A stretch of 64,000 bases of DNA from NCBI GenBank assembly GCA_964641125.1, contig CAZXMO010000002.1, positions 43,559 to 107,558 on the forward strand, given 5' to 3'. This document shows, piece after piece, positions 17,842-26,501 of this stretch. Below the pieces are notes generated by a model, which ran no database searches, was not told the origin of the DNA, and was given only the letters and a program-made list of their open reading frames with translations. The stretch is from JBKHAJ01 sp964641125 (GTDB taxonomy: Bacteria > Spirochaetota > Spirochaetia > SPDA01 > CAZSGZ01). A program made the translations under genes and the position numbers. The stretch's first letter is position 1; each line of letters starts with the position of its first letter.

Positions 17842-18420
17842 TCAGCTTTGAGGGGTGCCTTCGAGACCGATATCCGGCGCCACATCCCGCATCCCCGCGA
17901 TAGTGTCGTCTATGAGCTCGCTCAATTCCACACCGAGAAGCTCAGCTCCCCTCTCGATAATGCTCCTGTCCACCCCGGCGGCGAACCCCTTTTCCTTCCA
18001 CTTTTTCTTGACCGATTTGACTTTGACGTCATGAACGCTCTTCGATGGGCGGACAAGAGCGGTGGTTGCGACTAATCCGGTCAATTCGTCGACCGCGTAG
18101 AGAATCTTTTCCATGGTGCTTTCCGGTTTGACGTCGGAGCATATTCCCCAGCCGTGGCTCACCGCCGCGCGGATGTATTCTTCGGGCCAGTTCAAACTTT
18201 TAAGTATTTCGGCGGTGCGGGTGCAGTGCTCCTCGGGATACTGCTCGTAATCCAGGTCGTGAATGATCCCGACTATTCCCCATTTCTCCTCGTCTTCTCC
18301 GTATTTTCGTGCCATGCGGCGCATGACTCCCTCCACCGCAAGGGCGTGTTTCAAGAGGCTGCCGCTGCGGTTATACTCCTTGAAAACCGCCAAGGCGTCC
18401 TCACGGGTTGGTTCTTTCAT
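17842..18420 (-). CDS. HD-domain hydrolase-like protein
   Basis: 192 residues. The HD metal-binding motif is visible: His in LLKHALAVEGVM, the HD pair in VGIIHDLDYEQYPEEH, and Asp in LYAVDELTGLVATTAL. This subgroup (often annotated as HDIG or HD phosphohydrolase) has unknown substrates. Its start codon overlaps the rdgB stop by 4 bp (ATGA type), so the two are co-translated. The pairing with a nucleotide pyrophosphatase suggests a nucleotide housekeeping role, which is inference. Confidence 0.85.
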   Translation of the reverse strand: MKEPTREDALAVFKEYNRSGSLLKHALAVEGVMRRMARKYGEDEEKWGIVGIIHDLDYEQYPEEHCTRTAEILKSLNWPEEYIRAAVSHGWGICSDVKPESTMEKILYAVDELTGLVATTALVRPSKSVHDVKVKSVKKKWKEKGFAAGVDRSIIERGAELLGVELSELIDDTIAGMRDVAPDIGLEGTPQS

Positions 18421-19031
18421 GGGTATTCCTCCTCTCGTGTCTCTTCGAGCCGATCTATATGGGGCCTAAGCGCCGCCCCCGCCTTTCCGCGGTGGGAAAG
18501 CCGGTTCTTTTCATCCTCTTCGAGCTCCGCTGCGGTCTTTTCGCCGCCGGGGAGGAGAAATATCGGATCGTATCCGAACCCCCCGGTCCCCCGCGGTTCG
18601 GTTGCGATGGACCCGGTGAGGGTCTCCTGCACGGCGGAAAACCGGTAGTCGTCTAGGTACAGGACAAGGGCGCAGACGAAGAATCCCCGCCTGTCGTCTT
18701 TACCGGAAAGATTCTTCAGGAGAAATTCGATCTTTTCTTCATAGGAGAGGGGCCTCCCCTTCTCGGCATCGCCGTAGCGGGCGCTGTAAATACCGGGAGC
18801 ACCGCCTAGGGCGGGGACCGAGAGGCCGGAGTCGTCCGCTATGACCGGACGCCGGATTTGTTCGAAGAGAGCCCGAGCCTTCCCCAGGGCGTTCTCGAAA
18901 TAGGTCGTGCCGGTCTCGTCGAAATCGAATTCGATTTTCTCGTCCCGGGGCAGGAGTACGGTGTGGGGCGACAGTATCTTCTGGAATTCCTGCCGCTTAT
19001 GGGAATTGTTAGAAGCGAGGAACAGCCGCAT
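18417..19031 (-). CDS. rdgB: XTP/dITP diphosphatase (HAM1/RdgB family)
   Basis: 204 residues, the normal family length. It hydrolyses non-canonical purine triphosphates (XTP, dITP) to monophosphates and keeps them out of DNA and RNA. Motifs: the nucleotide-binding N-terminus LFLASNNSHKRQEF, TYFENALGKARAL, VIADDSGLSVPALGGAPGIY and GTGGFGYDPIFLLPGGEKT, then LSHRGKA. It is the first gene of a two-gene operon with the HD protein. No Shine-Dalgarno sequence; a promoter ends 6 nt before the ATG. Confidence 0.95.
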   Translation of the reverse strand: MRLFLASNNSHKRQEFQKILSPHTVLLPRDEKIEFDFDETGTTYFENALGKARALFEQIRRPVIADDSGLSVPALGGAPGIYSARYGDAEKGRPLSYEEKIEFLLKNLSGKDDRRGFFVCALVLYLDDYRFSAVQETLTGSIATEPRGTGGFGYDPIFLLPGGEKTAAELEEDEKNRLSHRGKAGAALRPHIDRLEETREEEYP

Positions 19032-19037
19032 GTCGAT

Positions 19038-19066
19038 ACGGTACTCGAAAAGCGGAAACCTGACAA
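19038..19066 (-). promoter_or_regulatory. Promoter of rdgB, probably leaderless
   Basis: On the minus strand: TTGTCA (19061-19066), a 17 bp spacer and TACCGT (19038-19043), then 6 nt to the rdgB ATG at 19031. Motif match only. Confidence 0.4.
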
Positions 19067-19092
19067 GCGGAAAGGATCCGGAAGCGGCTTTC

Positions 19093-19977
19093 TCAGGCGC
19101 AGCGTTTGCCGCCGTCTATATATCCTTTGACTCGCTGCTTTAAGCCGTGCATACCCGAATCAACCGACCCCTTGGGTATACCCAAGACTTCGGCGATGTC
19201 TTTGTGGCTGGGCTCGGTGGTGCTGTGGGAGATTTCGGTCAGAGCATTGCGCAGGTGTTCTTGGAGGGAGACGAGCCGGCCGGAAAGATCCGTCCGCAAT
19301 TCCGGATTCACCGCGTGCTCGATGGACCTGTGGAGATCGAGGATTTTGAGATACAGCCCGTTTCTTCTCTGTTTGAGGTACTCCAGACGGATGTTACGTT
19401 TCTCCATCCGCCGCTTGAGTTTCTGAGTGCAGTTATACAGCCATTCGAGGTCACAGCCGACGGTCTGGGAAACTCGGCTGAGCATCGTATCGGTCACGTA
19501 CATCGCTCCCCGCATGGTCACGTAGAGGATCTTCCGGTCGGAACCCTTTTTCTGGACCGCCCCGGTCCGCGGGTCGATACCGAAGACATGCTGGAGCTCC
19601 GCCGCGGCTTCCCCGGAGGTATCGAAGGGGGTTATGAGGGAGTATCCCGGAGAGCATTCCTCCCTCCATGCGCTCAGTTCAAGATGACTGTTTCGGGCTT
19701 CCCGTCGTCTGGCTCTGTAAACAAAGCTCTTGAGCTGCCAGCGGGCGCTTACCAGCATATATCCTTCGAAGGGGGTTCCGGAATAGACAAACCGATCGAA
19801 CAGGGTTGGAATCTTCGGATAGAAATAACAGAAGAAATCGTTCCGCTCATCATCGGTCAAATCGTGTTTCTTTAAAAGGTATTCGTACAAGATGGTTCCC
19901 GCGGTGTGGAGAATTTGAATTGTAAGAATCCGGCAACGCTGATACTCCAGGACCGCATCGGTAATCGACTTTATCAT
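19093..19977 (-). CDS. Divergent sigma-70-family-like regulator
   Basis: 294 residues, soluble. Residues 40-105 resemble sigma region 2: DERNDFFCYFYPKI, then GTPFEGYMLVSARWQLKSFV and a basic RARRREARN end. Residues 225-285 resemble region 4: LQEHLRNALTEIS, then the helix-turn-helix PSHKDIAEVLGIPKGSVDSG and LKQRVK. The 120-residue linker between them is far longer than in ECF sigma factors and contains another helical basic segment. The start has GGAGGGG just upstream. It stands alone, with no anti-sigma gene beside it. It could be a true alternative sigma factor or a DNA-binding regulator derived from one. Confidence 0.6.
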   Translation of the reverse strand: MIKSITDAVLEYQRCRILTIQILHTAGTILYEYLLKKHDLTDDERNDFFCYFYPKIPTLFDRFVYSGTPFEGYMLVSARWQLKSFVYRARRREARNSHLELSAWREECSPGYSLITPFDTSGEAAAELQHVFGIDPRTGAVQKKGSDRKILYVTMRGAMYVTDTMLSRVSQTVGCDLEWLYNCTQKLKRRMEKRNIRLEYLKQRRNGLYLKILDLHRSIEHAVNPELRTDLSGRLVSLQEHLRNALTEISHSTTEPSHKDIAEVLGIPKGSVDSGMHGLKQRVKGYIDGGKRCA

Positions 19978-20136
19978 GGCCCCCTCCGACGCGTTCCCCT
20001 CCCGGAGTTGGGCTATGCAATAGGCGTGCCATCGGATAGAGCGGAGACAGGAAGGTGAGAAAGATGGATTTACAAGTATTTACATGGCCGTGAACACGCC
20101 GCTCCCGGCCGGGGCCGTCATTTTAAAGGTAGTATA

Positions 20137-21123
20137 TCATTTTAGAAGCTCTTTAAAGTGGTCGAGAACCTTGGCTTGGATCTCTTCGCGGGTGCCGAAC
20201 CAGGAAAAGCCGGCTGCCTGTGCGTGGCCTCCGCCGCCGAAATCCCTTGCCGCCGCTCCTACATCCACCGATGGGCGGGAGCGGAGTCCTACCGAGCACT
20301 CTCCGGGCTTTTCCTCCCGAATGAGGACCACCACTTCGACCCCCCGGGTGGTTTGGAGGAGCTGATACAGAGTATCGGAATCCCGTATGATGAATCCTCG
20401 GCCGGCGGTATCGGCGAGCTCTTCGTAGGCGTAGAGAAGCCTTCCTCCGAAGTGGGAGGAGGTCCTGAGGAGGAGTTTACCGAGGAGCCGGCGTGACTCG
20501 AGGGGCCGGTTCCCGTACATGAGGTGGAAAACCTTCGAGGGAGAACCTCCCGCTTCGGTAAGCTCGGCGGCGGCGCGGAAGGTCGGTCCCGAATTATCCT
20601 TCACATGGCGAAAAAAGCCGGTATCGGTGCACAGCCCGAAGAGGAGGAGCTCGGCATCCTCCTCGGTCAGGGTATATCCGATGCTCTTCGCGATATGGAA
20701 AACGAGAAAGGTTGTCGACGGAGCGTCTTTCTCCACGAACCGGACGTCCCCGAAGGGAACTCCCGACGCATGGTGGTCCACCACCGCGGTGGGACTCCCT
20801 TCGAGAAGCGGCTCGAGTGCCGCGAGACGCTCGCGGGTGGAGGAGTCGACAACGATCACCGCGGAGTCCCCGGCTTCACCGGCTCCGGAATCGGAAAGAA
20901 AGGGGGCCGGATCGGCGAAGTCGTCCTCGAGGTCCGCAACCTCCGGGCGGACGAAGGGACCCGGAGACAGGGCGTAGGCCACTTTCCCGAGGGAGGTAAG
21001 AATATTTCTTAGGACGAGCTGACTGGCGAGGCAGTCTCCGTCCGGCTCCAGGTGTCCGAGGACGAGAAAAACGTTGTGGCTTCGGATAAATTCTATAAGC
21101 GCATCGGGTACTTCAAAGGGCAT
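20137..21123 (-). CDS. DHH/DHHA1 phosphoesterase, NrnA-like
   Basis: 328 residues. The DHH domain shows motif I in LGHLEPDGDCLASQ, an Asp in IVVDSSTRERL, the DHH triad in AVVDHHASGVPF and LFGLCTDTGFFRH. The DHHA1 domain ends with the substrate motif FGGGGHAQAAGFSW. Members of this subfamily degrade short oligoribonucleotides (nanoRNA), pAp or cyclic dinucleotide products. The gene lies just downstream of an EAL-domain gene on the same strand, 14 bp apart, so it may clear pGpG made by that enzyme; this is inferred from context. Confidence 0.9.
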   Translation of the reverse strand: MPFEVPDALIEFIRSHNVFLVLGHLEPDGDCLASQLVLRNILTSLGKVAYALSPGPFVRPEVADLEDDFADPAPFLSDSGAGEAGDSAVIVVDSSTRERLAALEPLLEGSPTAVVDHHASGVPFGDVRFVEKDAPSTTFLVFHIAKSIGYTLTEEDAELLLFGLCTDTGFFRHVKDNSGPTFRAAAELTEAGGSPSKVFHLMYGNRPLESRRLLGKLLLRTSSHFGGRLLYAYEELADTAGRGFIIRDSDTLYQLLQTTRGVEVVVLIREEKPGECSVGLRSRPSVDVGAAARDFGGGGHAQAAGFSWFGTREEIQAKVLDHFKELLK

Positions 21124-21137
21124 GTGGAAAATCTCCG

Positions 21138-22943
21138 TTAATCCTGGTAGGTCCTGCGTTCGGCGAGATAATCGCTCTTCGGATCCGTACTGTTATTGGA
21201 TTTTATCTTCGTCTTCAGGTGAGCGGCGATCTCGCTGAGCCTGCCGGGATGGGGGGAAAATGAGAAGTTGGCGTCGGTTACGACCGCGAGGCTCAAGGAT
21301 ACTAAGGGCGTTTCTACATGCTCTCCCTGCCGGTTGACGGCCGGATAAAACCCGCTTTCCGCGTGCTTAAGTGAGAAGAACTCCATCTTCTGATTATCGA
21401 ATTCTCGGCAGATATTTTCAAGGACGTATTCGGGTACCGAGTGTTCACTAATAGCGATGAAATCGTCCCCGCCGATGTGGCCGATTCTCGTTTCCCCGGA
21501 GTAGTCGGAGAAGTGTTTGACGAAAATCTTTGCGGTCAGCTTGATCATCTCGTCGCCCCGGGCGAAGCCGTACTGATCATTGTACTCCTTGAAGTTGTTG
21601 AGGTCTCCGTAGATAACCGTAAAGGTGCCCTTGGCAATGACCTCTTCCAGCCACACCCCGATTATCATGTTTCCGGGGAGCTCGGTCAAAGGATTGGAGT
21701 AGGATGCGATCTTGATCTCCATGTCGAAGGCCTTGGAGAGGAGCTGCTTGATGGTGATAGTCCCTAAGAGAAGCCCGTTCTTATCGACGATTACCACCGG
21801 ATTGTAGAGCTCGTTGTGGTTCCGATTCATGGCAAGCTTTCCGAGGGTGCGCAGGTCGGTGTCCTCCCGGACGGAGAGCATGTCCGGAGTCGTGATGAAC
21901 TCAACATGCCGCTTTTCGAAAAAGGCGAAGCCGTAGCGTCCGCCGATGGCACTGTAGAAGTCCTGCCGGGTGATGATGGAAACGGGGGTACCCATGTCGG
22001 TGATAACGATATGGTCCACCGAATGGTTGGTGCGAAAGAGGTGGTCCAGCTCGGCACAGGTCATCTTTTTCTTTTCGACGGTGTAGGGACGGGTAAACAT
22101 CTTAGAGATGGAGATATCGACGGCAAAGCGGGTGTGGTTGTAATCCTCGATCAGATCGTGGAGGAGGCGCCTTCGTTCGGGAATCTGGACTTCGGGGTAC
22201 GGTTTGGGCCGGGCGAGAAAGAACCCCTGGGCAAAACGGACTCCCTGGCGAAAAACCGTCTTGAGCTCGTCGTACTTTTCGATTCCCTCGGCTATCATGT
22301 GAGTTTCGACGCTGCCCGCGAAGGAGGCTATCGCTTTGACTAAGTTTTGCTTGTACGAGTTCAGGTGGATGTCCGAGATAACCGCCCGGTCTAATTTCAG
22401 GAAGTGAGGGGTCATCGCCACTAGGGTGATGAGACCGCTGTGGCCGGCCCCGAAGTCGTCGAGGGCCACGTGAAAGCCCTGCTCCACGTAGTACCTTATG
22501 AGCTGCTCGAAGCCCCGGTAATCCTCTATGCTCGAGGTTTCGGTTATCTCGATGACGATCTTATTTAAATCTATCCCGAGGCTCTTCAGATCCAACGGGG
22601 TAAAACCCTTTAAGAACTCGGGATTATTGAAGATGTGGGGGCTCACATTGAGGAAGAAGTGTTTTGTATTGAAGCTTGCCGGGAGATCGGCTATGCTCTT
22701 CAAAGCCTGGATTCGGCATGCGTATTCCAGCTCCCAAGCAAGACCGTATTTGCGGGCGGCATCGAACATGATTGCGGGGCTTTCGAAGGGATGCTCACCC
22801 CGGGACAGAATTTCGTAGCCGAATATGTCGCCGGTATACAGATCGAAAATGGGTTGAAAGTGAGGTGTTATAGATCCGTTTTCGAGCATCGCTGTGAAGC
22901 GGTCCGATCTCTCGGCTGCTGCCGAAGGTGTGTGTTTTTCCAT
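21138..22943 (-). CDS. EAL - CBS pair - GGDEF c-di-GMP signalling protein
   Basis: 601 residues, no membrane segments. EAL domain (about 15-255): the signature is EIL in FGYEILSRG. Catalytic residues are present: N in FLNVSPH, E in VIEITET, the acidic pair in LDDFGAGHSGL, K in LKLDRAV and E in MIAEGIEK; it ends QGFFLARPKP. So phosphodiesterase activity is likely. Two CBS motifs (about 270-400) may bind nucleotides. GGDEF domain (about 420-590): the active-site signature is GGDDF instead of GG(D/E)EF and no RxxD inhibitory site is seen, so cyclase activity is doubtful. It probably hydrolyses c-di-GMP under control of the other domains. Likely co-transcribed with the DHH gene. Confidence 0.92.
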   Translation of the reverse strand: MEKHTPSAAAERSDRFTAMLENGSITPHFQPIFDLYTGDIFGYEILSRGEHPFESPAIMFDAARKYGLAWELEYACRIQALKSIADLPASFNTKHFFLNVSPHIFNNPEFLKGFTPLDLKSLGIDLNKIVIEITETSSIEDYRGFEQLIRYYVEQGFHVALDDFGAGHSGLITLVAMTPHFLKLDRAVISDIHLNSYKQNLVKAIASFAGSVETHMIAEGIEKYDELKTVFRQGVRFAQGFFLARPKPYPEVQIPERRRLLHDLIEDYNHTRFAVDISISKMFTRPYTVEKKKMTCAELDHLFRTNHSVDHIVITDMGTPVSIITRQDFYSAIGGRYGFAFFEKRHVEFITTPDMLSVREDTDLRTLGKLAMNRNHNELYNPVVIVDKNGLLLGTITIKQLLSKAFDMEIKIASYSNPLTELPGNMIIGVWLEEVIAKGTFTVIYGDLNNFKEYNDQYGFARGDEMIKLTAKIFVKHFSDYSGETRIGHIGGDDFIAISEHSVPEYVLENICREFDNQKMEFFSLKHAESGFYPAVNRQGEHVETPLVSLSLAVVTDANFSFSPHPGRLSEIAAHLKTKIKSNNSTDPKSDYLAERRTYQD

Positions 22944-23097
22944 GAGGATCCGTCTAAGGGTAATCCGAATTATTGTAGATACTAAGGGTTAAAATCTAGT
23001 TAGGCGGCCGTTGCGATTATGTTAGAAACCGTATTTTTATCGCTCTTCGGGGCCCCGTTTCCTTCCCCGAGGCCCCGCCTTCTTCGAAAAAACTGAA

Positions 23098-23580
23098 TCA
23101 ACCGACTAGATCTTTCCGCTTCTCCGAGAGCATGCGAATGTGCCGCTTTTCTTCGTCGATGATATCTCCCGCCGCCCGCTTGGACGCCGCGGGGGTCACC
23201 TGATAGAGTTCGTAGAAGAAGAGCAGGGTGTCCTTTTCGAATCCGATGGCGGTATCAACCGCTTCGAGGATACCGGAGGCCTTTTTCGCCTGTTGGACGG
23301 CACGGTCTTCACCGATGAAGAACCGCGAATCCGTGGTCGCTCTGATATATTCACTGATCTCTTCCCAGTCCTCCTTACCTATTTCGAGGGCCGGGGCCTC
23401 CTTTTCGAGGCGCGAGAAATAGGCGTAGTGCCTGTCTTCCTCTTCGGCAAGGAAGTTGAAGAAATCGCGCATGTCGGGATCGTCGGTCCGCTTTGCGACC
23501 GCGGTATAGAAGGCCTTTCCGCTCTTTTCGATCTCCATCGCCAGGGTAAAAATTTCATCACTCGAGAGTACGATGCTCAT
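23098..23580 (-). CDS. Ferritin-like/rubrerythrin-type diiron protein
   Basis: 160 residues forming a four-helix bundle. Diiron ligands are spaced as in rubrerythrins: E in MEIEKSGKAFY, EEEDRH in FLAEEEDRHYAY, E in GFEKDTLLFFYELY and DEEKRH near the end. There is no rubredoxin domain, so it is an erythrin/ferritin-like variant. The family handles iron or peroxide in anaerobes. The start has AGGAGG. It lies alone, divergent from the redox block. Confidence 0.9.
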   Translation of the reverse strand: MSIVLSSDEIFTLAMEIEKSGKAFYTAVAKRTDDPDMRDFFNFLAEEEDRHYAYFSRLEKEAPALEIGKEDWEEISEYIRATTDSRFFIGEDRAVQQAKKASGILEAVDTAIGFEKDTLLFFYELYQVTPAASKRAAGDIIDEEKRHIRMLSEKRKDLVG

Positions 23581-23775
23581 CCGTTCCTCCTCGAAGAGAT
23601 CATATAACTTAATGTTTCTAATAGCAATGAAACAACAAAATTATCCAAAAATTAGTAAAAATAGACAATATTTCTCGATTATGCTCTGGTAGAGTGGAGA
23701 TGCTGCTAATGAAGGGGGGTTTTCCCCTGCACTGGCTGCACCTTGAAGTCCACGTATGAAAAAGGCTGGCAAGTG

Positions 23776-24960
23776 ATGGGCGAATGTATTGTACTGGGTG
23801 CGGGAATAAGCGGATGTGCGGCAGGCAGCGCCCTTGCGGAACAGGGAAACCGGGTAACCATCCTGGAAAGCGATAGTATTATCGGCGGTAAGGTCCTGGA
23901 TTACTGTTGCAAGGCCACCGATTCGTGCGTACGATGCGGTGTTTGCGTTGCCCATACACGGCTGAGCGAATCCCTCTCTCATCCTCATATAACTTTTCTT
24001 ACAGGGGTCTCGGTGGATACCGCCGCCGTTCAGACCGACAGCGTCACCCTTCAGATCGAGCTCAAGAACCCGGGAATAGATTATCACCTCTGTTCCTTCT
24101 GCGGAAAGTGCGTCGATGCCTGTCCGGAGGGGGCCATTGAGACCTACCGCAGGGGTGGGCTCGTTCAGTATCGAATCGACTACTCCAAGTGCCGCCTCCA
24201 TAAGGGGGAATCCTGCGACATCTGTTCTTCCGTCTGCCCCGAAGGGGCGATACGCACGGGGAAGCCGGTGGTTCGACGGAGCATCTCCGGGGACAGAGCG
24301 GTTTTGGCGACAGGGCATTCGGTGTTCGACGCGGCGAAGAAGCCCCGGTATGCCTACGGCAGGAGCGATAAAATCTACACCGGAAGCGAGGTGGAAAAAA
24401 TCCTCACCGGCCGATCCTACATCGGAAAGGCGGACGAGGATATCGCCTTTATCCAGTGCGTCGGTTCCCGGGATCCCGAAATCGGACGCAACTACTGCTC
24501 CGCGGTCTGCTGCGCTTATGCGGTACGGATGGCCCGGATGCTCAAATACCGGAACCCCGGTGCAACGGTGACCGTCTACTACATCGATATCCAGAACTTC
24601 GACAAGGAGTACACCCTCCTGCGCCGGGAGACCGAGGAGCTCGGTGTCCGGTTCGTCCGGGGAGTGCCCTTCCGGATCGAGGAGTCCGCCGACGGAAGGC
24701 TCAGGATGCTTATCGAAAACCCTGATGGGGATGCGACCCTGGTCCACCACGATTACGCGGTGCTCTCGGTGGGGATGGGGCCCGCGGAGACCGGAACGGA
24801 TGCGGCCTTGAAACTCGGAATCCCCTTAGATGAAAACGGATTCGCCGACAGCCGGATCGGTCCGGTACGGGTCTGCGGGACCTGCGGGGAGCCTCAGAGT
24901 ATTATGGACAGTATCGAGTCGGCCGGAGCTTTGGCCCTCGAGATTGGGAAAGAGATATGA
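23776..24960 (+). CDS. HdrA-like flavoprotein, first half of a tandem pair
   Basis: 394 residues. FAD Rossmann motif at the very start (MGECIVLGAGISGCAAGSAL). A Cys cluster follows (CCKATDSCVRCGVC). Then two ferredoxin-type sites: CSFCGKCVDACPEG and the irregular CRLHKGESCDICSSVCPEG. Next comes the HdrA hallmark FIQCVGSRDPEIGRNYCSAV. It lacks HdrA's N-terminal CxCG domain and C-terminal ferredoxins. ATG at 23776 begins exactly at the Rossmann fold; TTG at 23743 is an alternative, and no good Shine-Dalgarno sequence supports either. It opens the redox block and overlaps the next gene by 4 bp. Role inferred: flavin-based electron branching for the adjacent MetFV. Confidence 0.85.
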   Translation: MGECIVLGAGISGCAAGSALAEQGNRVTILESDSIIGGKVLDYCCKATDSCVRCGVCVAHTRLSESLSHPHITFLTGVSVDTAAVQTDSVTLQIELKNPGIDYHLCSFCGKCVDACPEGAIETYRRGGLVQYRIDYSKCRLHKGESCDICSSVCPEGAIRTGKPVVRRSISGDRAVLATGHSVFDAAKKPRYAYGRSDKIYTGSEVEKILTGRSYIGKADEDIAFIQCVGSRDPEIGRNYCSAVCCAYAVRMARMLKYRNPGATVTVYYIDIQNFDKEYTLLRRETEELGVRFVRGVPFRIEESADGRLRMLIENPDGDATLVHHDYAVLSVGMGPAETGTDAALKLGIPLDENGFADSRIGPVRVCGTCGEPQSIMDSIESAGALALEIGKEI

Positions 24961-26477
24961 GCGGAAATGATATCGTAAAGTTGGGTGTTTTCCTCAAAAG
25001 TTCCATCGAGGAAATATCCCGGGCTGTCTCCTTCGGAGCGGATATACCGAAGGAGGACATCATTATCCTCAAAAAGAAGCGGGACAAGCTCGTAGACGAG
25101 ATCGCCGGAGCCGCGGCAAAACGGGGATTTACCCGGCTTGTTTTGGGGGGGTTCTCTCCCATTTTCGATACCGGGCTTATTGCCGCCGTTGCCGAAAGGG
25201 CCGGTCTGCCCGAGGCGGCGGTGGCCGCGGTGTCCAAGCCGGATGAACGCGAGTTTACCCGGGCAATCGGACGTCTCGAGTCTTTGACGGATGTCGAGCT
25301 TCTCCGTCTTCCCGCCTCCAGGCACGTCTGTGTGGTCGGGAGCGGAATAGCCGGGACCACCGCGGCAAGGGAACTCGCCGAAAGGGGCTACACCGTAACA
25401 CTGATCGAGGGCGGGCTCGAACCGGGGGGTACCCCGGCCCGGACCGTAGGCGAGCTTCCCGAGAAAGTGGAGCTCCTCCTCGAGAGCGGCATAGAGCGTG
25501 TGGACGGCGGATCCGGCGACTTTACCGTGACCGTATCCACCCCCGAGGGAAAGGTGCGCATACACGCCGGGGCGGTAATCGTCGCGGCGGGAGACCCCGG
25601 GAAAATGGAGTCGGGTGTTTCGATTCCGGATTATCCCGGAGTCGTTCCGGCAGGTGAGCTTCTCGAAACGGTCCGCTCGCTGCCGCGGAAGCCGGATGTC
25701 CGGACCGTGGGACTCGTTCTGGACTTGGACCTGGACGAGACGGTGGCGAGCAGCGAGATGGCCTTTGCTCTCGGCAGAGCTATTCAGGAAGCGGGGAATT
25801 TCCAGGTCTATCTCTTCTGCCGAGACGTTCGTGTAGCCGATTTGTCCCTGGAAACACGGTACGACGACTTTAGAGAATCGGGGGCGGTTATCGTCAAGTA
25901 CTCGGATCTCGAGATACGTCCCGGTGAAGATACCGCGAAGGGGGGGACTGTCGTCGAATGCTTCGACGAAAACCTCGGCCGCGATATCGCGGTCCGATGC
26001 GAACTCGTGGGGGTTAGTGAATACGGACTGAACGGGCACTCCTATAGTCTGACCGCCCGCCGCCTCGGAATCGAAACGGACCGGCTCGAGATGCTTCAGG
26101 AGAATAATGTCCACCTCCTGCGTCACGAGACCAATCGACCGGGGATTTTCGCCGTTGGGGGCTGCAGAGGCACCTACTACATTCCCGCCGCGGTAAAGGA
26201 AGCGAAAGCGGCGGCCCTTGCCGTCGATGAGCTTCTCGGCAGCGGCGAGATCGCTACCGACACTCTGAACGCCCGGGTGGATGCCGATAAGTGCGTGCTC
26301 TGCCTGACCTGCGTTCGGAGCTGCCCTCACAAGGCGATGTACGTGAACCGGGAGAAGGGGGCCGCCGAGAGCTACCCCCAGGCCTGCAGGCGGTGCGGGA
26401 TCTGCGCCGGGGAATGTCCGGCCAAGGCGATAACACTGCCCGCCTTCAGCGACGAAGTCCTTTTAGCGGAAGCGTGA
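24957..26477 (+). CDS. HdrA-like flavoprotein with C-terminal 2[4Fe-4S] ferredoxin, second half of the pair
   Basis: 506 residues. The N-terminal 120 residues match the position of HdrA's CxCG domain, but the Cys motif is missing (VKLGVFLKSSIEEIS where HdrA has VFVCHCG). The FAD fold follows (HVCVVGSGIAGTTAARELAE). The end carries two [4Fe-4S] motifs, CVLCLTCVRSCPHKAM and CRRCGICAGECPAKAI. Its ATG overlaps the previous stop (ATGA), so the two proteins should be made in equal amounts and form a heteromer equivalent to a fused double HdrA. MvhD-like and MetVF genes follow. Confidence 0.87.
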   Translation: MSGNDIVKLGVFLKSSIEEISRAVSFGADIPKEDIIILKKKRDKLVDEIAGAAAKRGFTRLVLGGFSPIFDTGLIAAVAERAGLPEAAVAAVSKPDEREFTRAIGRLESLTDVELLRLPASRHVCVVGSGIAGTTAARELAERGYTVTLIEGGLEPGGTPARTVGELPEKVELLLESGIERVDGGSGDFTVTVSTPEGKVRIHAGAVIVAAGDPGKMESGVSIPDYPGVVPAGELLETVRSLPRKPDVRTVGLVLDLDLDETVASSEMAFALGRAIQEAGNFQVYLFCRDVRVADLSLETRYDDFRESGAVIVKYSDLEIRPGEDTAKGGTVVECFDENLGRDIAVRCELVGVSEYGLNGHSYSLTARRLGIETDRLEMLQENNVHLLRHETNRPGIFAVGGCRGTYYIPAAVKEAKAAALAVDELLGSGEIATDTLNARVDADKCVLCLTCVRSCPHKAMYVNREKGAAESYPQACRRCGICAGECPAKAITLPAFSDEVLLAEA

Positions 26478-26501
26478 GGCCGAAGCCATGGATGTGATGG
26501 G

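Noticed and set aside
23049..23076. Terminator after the ferritin-like gene
   Set aside because: GGGGCC/GGCCCC pairing is possible, but no T-run follows on the minus strand.
23680..23775. Structured leader before the redox block, considered as a folate riboswitch
   Set aside because: A short hairpin (AGGGG...CCCCT at 23713-23728) exists, but I could not fit the conserved core of THF-I or THF-II riboswitches. A covariance-model search (Infernal/Rfam) would decide.
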